A stretch of DNA of 19,098 nucleotides from CAZSMK01 sp964608095 (GCA_964608095.1 CAZSMK010000078.1:1-19098); one strand, 5' to 3'; positions 1 through 8,779 are shown, counted from the stretch's first letter. The notes: generated from the sequence alone by a model not told the origin. Program-made: numbers and translations.

Positions 1-1
1 C

Positions 2-1348
2 TCTTATATCTCCGTGTTCGGTATCCTCCTTATCGCGCCTGTTCTTGAAACATTCCTTTATTTTGAACCGGGCGCTTTCAAACGGCGGCATCTTGCACAC
101 CATCTCAACACCTATGTGGGAGGTCCGCTCAAAACGGTTATCTCAGTCCAGCTTGTGTTGCTTCCACTTATGATTATGTATTATCACAAATTTTCGATGA
201 TGGGTTTTATAACCAATCTAATCGCAATACCCCTTACCTTTTTCATTATTGTATCGGGTGTTCTTTTTCTTGTCAGTTCATGGATATTTCCCGCTGTTGC
301 TTCGTTTGTGGCTTTTTTTACTTCGGTTGGCGTCGATGCGCTCCGCCTGTTCACCTCTCTCGCTTCATCGATTTCATTTGCCAAAATCCACATGCCTCCT
401 TTTCCCTGGTGGGCGTTCGGCGCGTATTACCTTATCCTTTTCGGCGGAAGTTATATTCGTGGCATACACACGCCTATTGAACGCTTGCGAGGCAAGGCGC
501 AGTTCCTTATCTGTACTGCGGCGCTCTGTGCCTTGATGGTCTGGATTACTGTCCTTGAATCCCCTCGTCAACTCCTCGAAGTCTATTATCTTGATGTCGG
601 TCAGGGAGATTCGGTTTATGTAGAGTTTCCGAACGATTCCAATATGCTCATCGATGCCGGACGAAACTATCCCGGAAATATGGGCAAACAGGTTGTCGCT
701 CCTTTTCTATCGATTCGCGGTCGTGAGGACATCGATGTGGTGGTTGCCACGCATCCCGATGCGGATCATATCGGCGGATTGCCGTTCATCCTCGATAACT
801 TTCATGTAAGAAACGTGCTACACAGCGGGAGCGTCTCCGAGAGCAACATATTTGTTTCCTTTATGAACGCAGTCGATGCCAGCGGCTCACGGCTGGTCAC
901 TGTCCGGCAAGGGGATTCCATCAAGGGTTTTGGTAAAACCGAGATTACAGTTCTAAGCCCTTCTGATGAGGTGATTGGAAAATATGGAAGAAACAACGAT
1001 TCTGTGGTTTTGAGAGTTTGTTATCGAAAGGCTACTTTTCTCTTTACAGGGGATGCAGAACAAGAAGCGGAGACCGACATGATAAGGTCGGGATTAAACC
1101 TGAGGGCAGATGTGCTGAAAGCCGGTCATCATGGCAGCTCCTCCTCGAGTATGCCGAGCTTCCTTGATGCAGTTAAACCCCGGGTCGTAATTTTCTCCTG
1201 CGGGTTGCGTAATCGGTATGGTCATCCTCATGAAGAAGTGCTCGAACGATTCCGAGAGCGAGGCATTCGCTGCTATCGGACTGATCAACAGGGATGCGTG
1301 ACCATTAAAACCAATGGTGAGTATCTGGACATACGATGCGAGGAATAG
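2..1348 (+). CDS. comEC: ComEC/Rec2 family DNA internalization protein, C-terminal part (5' end outside window)
   Basis: ComEC forms the inner-membrane channel that carries single-stranded DNA into the cytoplasm during natural transformation. The frame is open to the left edge, so the N-terminal OB-like domain and the first part of the competence domain are missing because of the window border, not because of decay. The visible protein begins with several hydrophobic helices typical of the end of the competence domain (to about position 560). It then enters a metallo-beta-lactamase-like domain with a DVGQGDS motif (593-613), an HPDADH metal motif (752-769, the ComEC form of HxHxDH), a TGDAE strand near 1046-1060 and AGHHGSS (1121-1141), ending with RYGHPHEEV. 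This order matches full-length ComEC. A GTG at 14 is open in frame but is certainly internal. The gene converges on the DUF6391-like gene 213 bp downstream. Identification is firm; whether the cell is competent cannot be told from this gene alone. Confidence 0.95.
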   Translation, partial: SYISVFGILLIAPVLETFLYFEPGAFKRRHLAHHLNTYVGGPLKTVISVQLVLLPLMIMYYHKFSMMGFITNLIAIPLTFFIIVSGVLFLVSSWIFPAVASFVAFFTSVGVDALRLFTSLASSISFAKIHMPPFPWWAFGAYYLILFGGSYIRGIHTPIERLRGKAQFLICTAALCALMVWITVLESPRQLLEVYYLDVGQGDSVYVEFPNDSNMLIDAGRNYPGNMGKQVVAPFLSIRGREDIDVVVATHPDADHIGGLPFILDNFHVRNVLHSGSVSESNIFVSFMNAVDASGSRLVTVRQGDSIKGFGKTEITVLSPSDEVIGKYGRNNDSVVLRVCYRKATFLFTGDAEQEAETDMIRSGLNLRADVLKAGHHGSSSSSMPSFLDAVKPRVVIFSCGLRNRYGHPHEEVLERFRERGIRCYRTDQQGCVTIKTNGEYLDIRCEE

Positions 1349-1391
1349 CTGGTAGCGCAGACATCCCTGCTTGCTGCAACCGCTGAGGGCT

Positions 1392-1409
1392 CGTGAAATT
1401 CATTTCACG
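1392..1409. repeat. Perfect short inverted repeat in the convergent intergenic gap
   Basis: The 213-bp gap 1349-1561 lies between the convergent comEC and DUF6391-like genes. It holds CGTGAAAT, a 2-base loop TC, and ATTTCACG: an 8-bp perfect hairpin. No T-run follows on either strand, so it is not a typical intrinsic terminator. A second, looser inverted pair (TATCGT/ACGATA, 17-base loop) sits near 1523-1557. The stretch also begins with GTAGCGCAGACATCCCTGC (from about 1352), which vaguely resembles the repeat family found at 18113-18238. No gene is visible in this gap. Confidence 0.45.
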
Positions 1410-1561
1410 CGCACGCTATAACGGCTGTACTATGTTCTTCCGAGAATACGCATAGAGACTATTGACAGTCAGGTGTGGAGTGAGCGTATCCAAGGGGTAC
1501 GCGCGCTCTGCGACCGTATTTAGTATCGTAAAATGAATGAGGAATCACGATAGTGTCAACG

Positions 1562-2296
1562 TCAAGGCGGTGCGGGGTAGATACTGTCGGTGGGCAATGT
1601 TCCGGGTGATAGTTGAAAAATCTTTTCCGCCTGGCGCGTATCGCTATGGACGTAAAATTCCTTGAATGCCATTTGCAGGAAAGGATTGCCGCGGGGTGTG
1701 TTTATCTCCAATTGCGTGATGACGATGTCCCTCAGATCCGTACTTGTCGTGATATATTTCTGGGTGATTTTCCCCAGCGTCGCAGCCATAACGTTGATTG
1801 CAACAAGCGCCAGGATGATGTAGAAGATATTGAAGAACCTCATTCCGATAAAGGTAAGGAGCACCACTATTGAAACGAGGAAGTTGGTAATCAAAAGAGA
1901 AGAGCCGCATCGCGGATGAATAGCGAGATTTTTTTCCCCGCTCTTCATACGTTCAAGCCCTCTTTGGGCAGCCTGGAAGATAAGTTCCGGCGGAATATCC
2001 GCCGGACCCAGCAATTTAAAGCCGTCTTTTACCGCATAGCCGCTCAGGTTAGTCTTTCCGAATTTCTCTTCAATCACGTTCACGGTCGCGTGTTCAAGAG
2101 CGTGATTCTGGCGGACTCGTTTGTTGAACGCTACCCAGAGAAGAGAGCGTGGCACTAACACAACCGTAGCAATCGAGTGAAAGAGCAAGTGCCCGATTAT
2201 AACAAATCCGAGATATACCAAGAGCGGGATAACAATTATCCACATCAGGCCGGGCAGCAGGATAAGGAGGAGTATGAGAAGTATGAGTAATTCCAT
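1562..2296 (-). CDS. DUF6391-like membrane protein with HALEHAT motif
   Basis: Predicted 244-residue membrane protein of unknown function. The N-terminus is a long hydrophobic segment (about residues 2-35) and a second one (about 36-55). Next comes the soluble motif VRQNHALEHATVN (residues 61-73), a Gly-rich stretch, HPRCGSS (127-133), and two close transmembrane helices (about 134-180). The C-terminal 60 residues are hydrophilic. The NHALEHAT core and overall plan resemble DUF6391 proteins as I remember them; this is recognition, not a search result. HALEH fits the HxxEH zinc-binding pattern. I chose ATG 2296 over an in-frame TTG at 2350 because a good promoter (2332-2360) overlaps the longer start, and a GAGG sequence lies about 11 bases before this ATG. 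The gene appears to be a single unit, 251 bp beyond the end of cca on the same strand; that gap holds only its promoter and no convincing gene. Confidence 0.7.
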   Translation of the reverse strand: MELLILLILLLILLPGLMWIIVIPLLVYLGFVIIGHLLFHSIATVVLVPRSLLWVAFNKRVRQNHALEHATVNVIEEKFGKTNLSGYAVKDGFKLLGPADIPPELIFQAAQRGLERMKSGEKNLAIHPRCGSSLLITNFLVSIVVLLTFIGMRFFNIFYIILALVAINVMAATLGKITQKYITTSTDLRDIVITQLEINTPRGNPFLQMAFKEFYVHSDTRQAEKIFQLSPGTLPTDSIYPAPP

Positions 2297-2331
2297 AATT
2301 TGTAACGCCTCTAATTTTATTATGGGACAAT

Positions 2332-2360
2332 AGTATACCCTTGATATCAACCAGAATCAA
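2332..2360 (-). promoter_or_regulatory. Sigma70-like promoter for the DUF6391-like gene
   Basis: Read on the minus strand, TTGATT (2355-2360) is followed after exactly 17 bases by TATACT (2332-2337). That is 4/6 and 5/6 matches to the -35 and -10 consensus at optimal spacing. Transcription would begin near 2325 and give a leader of about 30 bases before ATG 2296. The position argues against the longer TTG start at 2350. Confidence 0.55.
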
Positions 2361-2547
2361 TGGTTCTAACAGTTCAAGACCTATAAATTTCATCGGTGCG
2401 AGCCTGAACCGTTCCATTGCTTGGATAATGGATATACGTATAATCTGTCTCGGGAGTATTTCCATGTTACCTGAGATGTCGTGTTCCATTCAGTTTGAAT
2501 TCATAACACGTATGATCATGAATGCTGCGTAGGTAAGGGTTGAGACG

Positions 2548-3885
2548 TCAATCTTCAAGAGGGAAGTTGTCCCGAACCCAATTCAACGCTGCTTCTTTGG
2601 AATTGAGTTTTCCTTCGAGTTGAAGGTCTAACACAGTGTCGAGGATTTCGCTGAACAGGGGACCTGGTTTATAACCTGCCGTTATCAGATCATTTCCATC
2701 AATTAAAGGAGGGGGGAGTACTTCTTTCTCCTGCTCTTGAAATTCCCGTATTTTTTGAAGGCAGAACTCATAGTTGGAAAGATCGCGATGACTTGCCAGG
2801 CAATCGATACGGTGAAGTTCGAGGTCGTCCTTGAATGATGGGCTTCCGAGAAAACGTCGAAGCCGTGACTCTCTCATTTGTTGGACGTTCAAAAACATCA
2901 TATGGCGTGAAACCAGAGAAACGATATATTCACGTGACTGATTGGAAAAATTGAGTCGCCGGCATATTCTATCGGCGATTTCCGCACCTACTTTGTCATG
3001 TGAATCAAACCGGATTCGTTCCTCCACGCTGAAGGTACGCGGTTTTCCTACGTCGTGAAGAAGAACAGCAAACGCCAGTTCGGGAGACGGTTTTTCGAGC
3101 GTATCAAGTGCGAGTGCGGTATGTTCAAATACATCCCCTTCGGGATGAAATTGTTCGGGTTGAGGAACGCCTTTCATGTCGGCGACTTCCGGGATAATTC
3201 TAACGAGGAGCCCGGATTCATAAAGCAGACCCAGGGATTTTCCTGCGCCTTTGTTCGTAAACATCTTGATAAGCTCTTCCCTGATTCTATCGATGCTTAT
3301 CTCGTTAATGAGATCGATATTATTCTCGATTCCTCTCCAGGTTTGAGCGTCGATAGAAAAGTCAAAACGAGCGGCAAACCTTATCGCCCTGAGCATTCGC
3401 AAGGCATCTTCCTTGAAACGTTCCCCGGCATCACCAACCGCCCTGACAATCCGGCGCTCAATGTCCTTTTTACCGCCGACATAGTCAAGGATTTTCTCGT
3501 TTATGGGATCATAGAACAAAGCATTCATTGTGAAATCGCGCCTTAGCGCGTCTTGTTGTGGAGAAGAGAAGGTTACGGATTGAGGGTGGCGATGGTCCCG
3601 GTATTCGTTGTCTGCTCTGAAGGTAGCGACTTCAACCGGCACCTTGTTTATGAACACGAGGACGACGCCGAATTTCGCGCCTACCATGAGGGTATTGTCA
3701 AAAAGCCGTGAGACTTCGTCCGGTTGAGCATCGGTGGCGATATCGATATCTTCGGGCGGAATGTCCAGTATCATGTTCCTCACGCACCCGCCCACCCAAT
3801 AGGCCTTATAGCCTTTTTCATTGAGCCGAATGGCGATCTCGAGTCCCGCGGCTTTAAGTTCTGCTATGTCGCGCTCTTTTTCCAT
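2548..3885 (-). CDS. cca: CCA tRNA nucleotidyltransferase / poly(A) polymerase family, with HD domain
   Basis: Class II nucleotidyltransferase that adds or repairs the 3' CCA end of tRNA in the cytoplasm. The 445 residues match the usual bacterial length. Visible motifs in order: GGCVRN (32-37) in the nucleotide-binding loop; EDIDIAT with the catalytic carboxylates D46 and D48; RRDFTMNALFYDP (115-127), the Watson-Crick-like nucleotide-reading region; ERFKEDALRMLRAIRFAAR (155-173), the neck helix. Then comes an HD phosphohydrolase domain with H255 and HDVGKP (277-282). The HD domain is often present in bacterial CCA enzymes and gives 2',3'-cyclic phosphodiesterase activity in characterised members. 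Start ATG 3885 places the GGCVRN motif at the normal distance from the N-terminus; no strong ribosome binding site is seen. A poly(A) polymerase cannot be excluded by sequence alone because the two activities share the fold, but the HD domain favours CCA addition. Confidence 0.93.
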   Translation of the reverse strand: MEKERDIAELKAAGLEIAIRLNEKGYKAYWVGGCVRNMILDIPPEDIDIATDAQPDEVSRLFDNTLMVGAKFGVVLVFINKVPVEVATFRADNEYRDHRHPQSVTFSSPQQDALRRDFTMNALFYDPINEKILDYVGGKKDIERRIVRAVGDAGERFKEDALRMLRAIRFAARFDFSIDAQTWRGIENNIDLINEISIDRIREELIKMFTNKGAGKSLGLLYESGLLVRIIPEVADMKGVPQPEQFHPEGDVFEHTALALDTLEKPSPELAFAVLLHDVGKPRTFSVEERIRFDSHDKVGAEIADRICRRLNFSNQSREYIVSLVSRHMMFLNVQQMRESRLRRFLGSPSFKDDLELHRIDCLASHRDLSNYEFCLQKIREFQEQEKEVLPPPLIDGNDLITAGYKPGPLFSEILDTVLDLQLEGKLNSKEAALNWVRDNFPLED

Positions 3886-4014
3886 AACTTTTGGTATTAG
3901 TGGTGTTCTCTCTCGAAACCATACCCAAAAGCAATGTTAAAATAATGTATCCTTCTTTTTCTTTTTGCTTTTATCGTTGATTTAATGTGCATATGTTGAG
4001 TAAAAAGAGTTCTT

Positions 4015-5148
4015 ATGAAGATCAGTATAGATGCACGCTTTTTAACAGGCAAACCCACAGGAATAGGGGATTATTGTGAAAAACTCCTCGTGCATCTCTC
4101 GAAACTGGATAAGGAAAACGAGTATCTTATCCTTGTTAATCCCGCCGTCAGCGCTCGCCTAAAACTTGACGATAATTATACTATCCAACCAATTGAATAC
4201 GAGCCTATATCTTATAACACTATTTTCTGGCTCCACCGGTTTCTGGAAAAAAACAAAGTCACCATTTTTCACTCTCTTTTTCCTTTAGCGCCTGTTTTTT
4301 TCAAAGGCACACTTATCATTACCGTTCATGACATACAACCGTTTTTAAGCATGTTAATGCTCCCCGAAAAGGAAGGTTTCTTAAAAGGAATTTCCTCTGT
4401 CGTTTATGAATGGTTATATTCACGAGCATTGAAACGTGCCGATTGGATCATTACAGTAAGTAAGGCGACACGTAATTATCTCGTCGAACTCTTTCCATTT
4501 ACTAAAGACAAGGTGATTGTAATCCATTCAGGGATCGGCGCTGAATGGTTTAAAGAGATTGAGGAAGAGGCGATGACGACTTTTACAAAAGCACATGATT
4601 TACCCGAACGATACCTCCTCTATGAGGGCAGTTGCCGTCCTTCAAAGAATATCAGAAATATGTTAAGCGCATTCAAGATTCTGTACACGCAGCGTCAGGA
4701 TTTTAAAAACATTGTCTTTATCCTTGCTTTGTACGATGATGGGTATCTCGAGGATGTAAAAGACATGATAAAAGATATGAGGATTTCTGAGCGGGTACGG
4801 GTGCTTACTTCTCTTCGCCAGGAAGAAATACGCATACTCTATAAAAAAGCGCACATCATGTTGTTTATCACAAAGTACGAGGGATTCGGCTTTCCCGTAC
4901 TACAATCTCAAGCGGCGGGTACACCGGTAGTTGTATCCACCTCGGCTGCTCTTCCTGAGATAACACGTGGTTCCGCTCTTACGGTAGAGCCTGACGATCC
5001 TGAAGAAATCGCAGTCGGAATCAGCCGTTTATTGACCGACCAATCTCTCTATAAAGAACTGGTGAAACGTGGCTATGAGAACGCCAAACAATATTCCTGG
5101 GAAAATACCGCCCGAAGGGTTCTTGAAATATACCGGCATATTGCGTGA
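4015..5148 (+). CDS. GT4-family glycosyltransferase
   Basis: Predicted 377-residue GT-B fold retaining glycosyltransferase that transfers a sugar from a nucleotide-sugar donor, probably in synthesis of a surface polysaccharide or glycolipid at the inner face of the membrane. The N-terminus MKISIDARFLTGKPTGIGDY is the typical GT4 start with a glycine-rich acceptor loop. TVHDIQPF follows near residue 103. The donor half carries EGSCRPSKNI (about 204-213), equivalent to the family's G-x-x-x-P-x-K-N strand, then YEGFGFPVLQSQAAGTPVV (288-306) and ALPEI. In the EX7E motif the first Glu is E289, but the second position is Gln297. Start ATG 4015 is preceded by a modest AAAGAG. The gene is divergent from cca (129 bp apart), and the next gene has its own promoter, so it appears monocistronic. 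There is no polysaccharide cluster here, so its substrate cannot be named. Confidence 0.88.
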   Translation: MKISIDARFLTGKPTGIGDYCEKLLVHLSKLDKENEYLILVNPAVSARLKLDDNYTIQPIEYEPISYNTIFWLHRFLEKNKVTIFHSLFPLAPVFFKGTLIITVHDIQPFLSMLMLPEKEGFLKGISSVVYEWLYSRALKRADWIITVSKATRNYLVELFPFTKDKVIVIHSGIGAEWFKEIEEEAMTTFTKAHDLPERYLLYEGSCRPSKNIRNMLSAFKILYTQRQDFKNIVFILALYDDGYLEDVKDMIKDMRISERVRVLTSLRQEEIRILYKKAHIMLFITKYEGFGFPVLQSQAAGTPVVVSTSAALPEITRGSALTVEPDDPEEIAVGISRLLTDQSLYKELVKRGYENAKQYSWENTARRVLEIYRHIA

Positions 5149-5197
5149 TTTTTTCTTGCATTATCGTTTCGGACAAAATTTAATAACACCCTTTCTC

Positions 5198-5227
5198 TTG
5201 ACTTGCTTTTTTGAACTTTTTTACAAT
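5198..5227 (+). promoter_or_regulatory. Sigma70-like promoter for the SPOR-domain protein gene
   Basis: TTGACT (5198-5203) is followed after 18 bases by TACAAT (5222-5227), each matching 5 of 6 consensus bases. The expected transcription start is near 5234, leaving a leader of about 40 bases that includes GTGGGGAG ahead of ATG 5275. This is the clearest promoter in the window and indicates that the gene is not dependent on the upstream glycosyltransferase transcript. Confidence 0.65.
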
Positions 5228-5274
5228 AATGATACGAGTTCCTTTTGAAGATTAAGTGGGGAGTTAAACAACCA

Positions 5275-8200
5275 ATGTATACACTAAAAAAAGTATCAAT
5301 GTTTTTTCTAATCGCGTGGTTGCTCATTCCTCTTGTGAGTAGGGCACAAGAGACCTTATTCTCCGATACCTTTACAGGGAGGAATGGGCAACGACCCCAG
5401 TATTGGGAAATCGTCAATGCCCCGGATCCTGCGTATTGGTATCTGGAGAATGGTGAATTCACCACCGGCAATGGCGATAACCTTCTTGTTGCGAGCGGGT
5501 ATTCTTACGCCGTTGTGGACTACTCCAATTCAGATCAATGGGAGAACTATACCATTGAGTGCCAGGCATGGATGCTTCAGCGAAACGGGAGAATAGTCAT
5601 AGTGGGTCGTTGGCAAGACAAAAACAACCATTATGCGGGAGTCCTGGAATGTTATGAAGGGAATAGGGTTCTGAAAATCAGCCGGTTTGTAGACGGTCAG
5701 GAGACTATGCTTGCCAATACGCTCCATGCACTTGACGGAGCCCCTTTACCTCAAATTGAGGGAGGCTCTTCGTCGGTGGACGCCAAGTCGTTCCGCTTAT
5801 CCTTTAATAATAATGAGATTACGTTCACCTACGATACCACTACGCTTCAAGTCAAGGATGATACATTCAGCAAGGGGACGGCTGGTCTTGGGCAATGGTA
5901 TAATTATATCTACTTCGACAACTTTGTTGTTCGTTCCTATACCCCGGAGAGTGTAACAGTAGTGAGTGGTCCAGTACAAACTCCGGCACAAATTGCGATA
6001 CAAGAGCCACGAGAGGTGATTTCACCCGCTGAACCCCGTATTTCGGACACGTATCAACTGCTTATAGCGAGAGGGTTGAACCGGGAGACCGCGATCGATC
6101 AACGCGACCAGTTTTTGAATTGGGGCTATATCCCGGTCAACATTGCCCAGAGAGAGGATGGGACTTACGAGGTTCTGGTCGGCGCATTTCCCGGTAGGGA
6201 TGAAGCTATGCGCGCACGCACTGCAATGGAACAAGAGGGATTGGTTGTGGTCGATGTGGTACGTCGCGGCGAAATCGCGGAAATGGCGCCTACGATTTCA
6301 GAAGTTACCGAGCGGCGGGTTTATCGAGTCATGGTGGGCGAGTTCGATGATGAGGTCACTGCTCTTCAGTTAAGGGATCAAATGGAGGACGATGGATTTG
6401 TTGGTGTGGAATTGGTTCAGAGCAATGGAAAATACCAGGTATTCTCAGGCGGTAAATTTGCCCAAGAGACTGAAGCACACAGGCTCGCCGATTATTTGAA
6501 TGAGGAAGGCTATCTTTTTACCACCGTTGTTGCCATGAGACCGGAGGAAACATTTGAAACTGTCATTGCCGGTCCTGTCGGGTTTACTGCTCAACCGGGC
6601 GCCCCTGAACCCTCCTCAGTATTTGCAATACCTGAAGAAATCAAAGAAATGGAGGAATGGCGCGAACTTACACCAGAAGAAAGAGAAAAGGTTACCGATG
6701 CGCTCGAGAGTGAACAACGTATCAAGTACGGTTCGCCTCTGGCACAGGAAATTGAAGAACTACGTAAAAAACTTCAAGACTTAACCGATTCTCAATCAAA
6801 TATTTTGCAGACCGTAAGATCGAAATTTGATGAGCAAGAAAGCCGTCAACGCGAGTTGAGCAATCTTTTCATGAGAGCGGACGAGGCTATTGATGCACGA
6901 CAATGGGATCAGGCGCTTGCTTATCTGCAGCAGGCTGAACAGATAGACCCATCTAATGCGACGATACTATTGAAACGGCGCGCTATCGATATGGGCAAAA
7001 AGAATCTTGAATTCATTGGTCAGGATAAGCTGGAAGAAAAATTTAAAAAAGAGATAGAAGAGGCTCGAAAAAGCGCTGAAGATCATGAACGATGGGGGAA
7101 CCTGGTTACCGCCATTTCACAATGGGAAACCATTAAGTCCCGAACGGATCCCACCAGCCTGGATTATCAGGAGGCAACGAGAAAGATAGGTGAACTTCGT
7201 TCAAAAATCAAGGAACAGCAGGAAATCGAGGCTGCAAAAAGCAAACGTCTTGAGACATTGGGTTATGTGGCGCTTGGCCTTATCTTCATCATTGGAATTG
7301 GGGTGATCCTGATTATGGTCATCACCGGAAGACGACAACAAAAATTAATCCGCCAGGTACAGGAAATAACCTTGAAACCTCAGATGGAATTAGGTGAAGG
7401 ACAACGTCTCGAGCTTCCCGAGCAATCCGTGGAAACTACTCCTGCGGGAGAAAAGAAACCAGCTCCTCCCCTTGCAACCTCTCCTTTTGAACCGCCTCAA
7501 AAACAAGCAGAACCTGAGGTTCCGGTTGTGGAACCTTCAGAGGAGGAAACCATAGAAGAGGAGCTGGCAGGTGCTGAGACTGAACCTGCCCGGGGCGAAG
7601 AGGAAGTTCCTTTATCGCCTTTTGCCGGCGCTGAAGAAAAGGAAGAGGCGCAAGAGGAGAAAACTCCAGTAGGTTCTGAAGAAGAACAAGAATCCACATT
7701 TGATGAAGTCTTTGGAGCGCTGTCCGAACTTGAGGAGGAACGTGAAACAGCGCCTCGGGAAACAAAAAAAGAAGATGAAGACATACTCGGAGATATAGAA
7801 TCCCTTTTCGGGGAAGAAAAAAAAGAAGAGGTCAAGACCGCTGAACCCAAAAAACCCGACATTGAAGAAGTCCCGGATATCATTTCTCTCGACAGTCTCG
7901 ATACTGACATAAAAGAAGAAGTTCAGACTGGTGAAAAAGAAACAGCAGCGGCTGGTGAGGAAGAGATTTCATTGGAGCCTGGAGAGCAGGCGGAGGAAGA
8001 GGTCGAGACACCAGCTGGTACGCGAGCTCCCAGAGCCGGAGAAGGAGAAGAGGTTCATGTTCCCTCCCCGGTTGAGGTAGGAGCAAAAGAAACGGCTGGG
8101 GAGAAAGTCGAACAACCAGCGGCAAAATCTCTCCCAAAGCCTAAAAAAGAAAAGGAAGAAGTAGTTAGTTCCGGACAACAACAAGTAGTGTATGAGCAGG

Positions 8201-8748
8201 GCTTTGACGATGAGGAGGTGGGAGCCTCTCCCCGCGGCTGGAACGGGGAATATGAGTACGCCTCTCTCGAGGTCGTCGATGAGACGCCGGCGCCAGATTC
8301 TAAGCATTGCTTACGATTCGAGAAAAAGACAGGAGCGGGCAGCGCGTATTATTATTGCAGATTTCCTGATGTCACCGGAGTTGTTCAAATTGAGTTCAGT
8401 CTACGTTGCGACGATAAGAATAAATATCTCCTTGGCGTCTATATTGAAAAAGATGGAGATTTTCGTCAGTCTATTCATACGATAATACATCGAACAGAAG
8501 CGCAAACTACCCCAAGTCTGCGTATTCATGGTGAACCGGTGCCTTATTTATTCGGCAGCTGGCATAAAATAAAATATATAATAGATCTCAACGATGGGAC
8601 ACTGGATGGTTACGTAGATGACAAACAGGTTGCCAAGCGTGTTCATCTCGCGAGCAATCCCAAGCGCCTCAACACGATCAGTATTCGAGACAATCTTGCC
8701 ACGACAGGAATACTCAAACTTGACAATATCCGTATTACAAGGGTGTAA
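5275..8748 (+). CDS. Membrane-spanning SPOR-domain protein with two jelly-roll-like domains and acidic tail
   Basis: No known gene is recognised for this 1157-residue protein. Layout: a signal peptide or anchor (1-25, ending VSRAQ); a beta-rich domain (about 26-220) resembling concanavalin-like or DUF1080 jelly rolls; two SPOR domains (about 259-332 and 347-422), which in known proteins bind septal peptidoglycan lacking stem peptides. Then comes a charged coiled coil (about 470-530), one TPR (about 533-565), more coiled coil, and a transmembrane helix (662-684) followed by RRQQK. After it lie about 270 residues rich in Glu, Pro and Ala (702-970) and a second jelly-roll-like domain (about 972-1157). 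The signal peptide plus a single helix with positive charge after it predicts the first half in the periplasm and the tail in the cytoplasm. Start ATG 5275 has GGGGAG upstream; a TTG at 5245 would add ten residues ahead of the signal peptide. It is transcribed from its own promoter and ends in a strong terminator. The role is probably envelope or cell-wall linked; this is inference. Confidence 0.85.
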   Translation: MYTLKKVSMFFLIAWLLIPLVSRAQETLFSDTFTGRNGQRPQYWEIVNAPDPAYWYLENGEFTTGNGDNLLVASGYSYAVVDYSNSDQWENYTIECQAWMLQRNGRIVIVGRWQDKNNHYAGVLECYEGNRVLKISRFVDGQETMLANTLHALDGAPLPQIEGGSSSVDAKSFRLSFNNNEITFTYDTTTLQVKDDTFSKGTAGLGQWYNYIYFDNFVVRSYTPESVTVVSGPVQTPAQIAIQEPREVISPAEPRISDTYQLLIARGLNRETAIDQRDQFLNWGYIPVNIAQREDGTYEVLVGAFPGRDEAMRARTAMEQEGLVVVDVVRRGEIAEMAPTISEVTERRVYRVMVGEFDDEVTALQLRDQMEDDGFVGVELVQSNGKYQVFSGGKFAQETEAHRLADYLNEEGYLFTTVVAMRPEETFETVIAGPVGFTAQPGAPEPSSVFAIPEEIKEMEEWRELTPEEREKVTDALESEQRIKYGSPLAQEIEELRKKLQDLTDSQSNILQTVRSKFDEQESRQRELSNLFMRADEAIDARQWDQALAYLQQAEQIDPSNATILLKRRAIDMGKKNLEFIGQDKLEEKFKKEIEEARKSAEDHERWGNLVTAISQWETIKSRTDPTSLDYQEATRKIGELRSKIKEQQEIEAAKSKRLETLGYVALGLIFIIGIGVILIMVITGRRQQKLIRQVQEITLKPQMELGEGQRLELPEQSVETTPAGEKKPAPPLATSPFEPPQKQAEPEVPVVEPSEEETIEEELAGAETEPARGEEEVPLSPFAGAEEKEEAQEEKTPVGSEEEQESTFDEVFGALSELEEERETAPRETKKEDEDILGDIESLFGEEKKEEVKTAEPKKPDIEEVPDIISLDSLDTDIKEEVQTGEKETAAAGEEEISLEPGEQAEEEVETPAGTRAPRAGEGEEVHVPSPVEVGAKETAGEKVEQPAAKSLPKPKKEKEEVVSSGQQQVVYEQGFDDEEVGASPRGWNGEYEYASLEVVDETPAPDSKHCLRFEKKTGAGSAYYYCRFPDVTGVVQIEFSLRCDDKNKYLLGVYIEKDGDFRQSIHTIIHRTEAQTTPSLRIHGEPVPYLFGSWHKIKYIIDLNDGTLDGYVDDKQVAKRVHLASNPKRLNTISIRDNLATTGILKLDNIRITRV

Positions 8749-8779
8749 TACATGCTGAAATTATCAGCTTTGCAGCAAG

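Noticed and set aside
14..1348. comEC as a truncated pseudogene beginning at GTG 14
   Set aside because: The frame is open to the first bases of the window and the upstream codons fit the competence domain, so the gene is cut by the window edge only.
2341..2532. Small plus-strand open frame (63 codons) in the gap between cca and the DUF6391-like gene
   Set aside because: No ribosome binding site, no recognisable protein features, and it overlaps the minus-strand promoter at 2332-2360.
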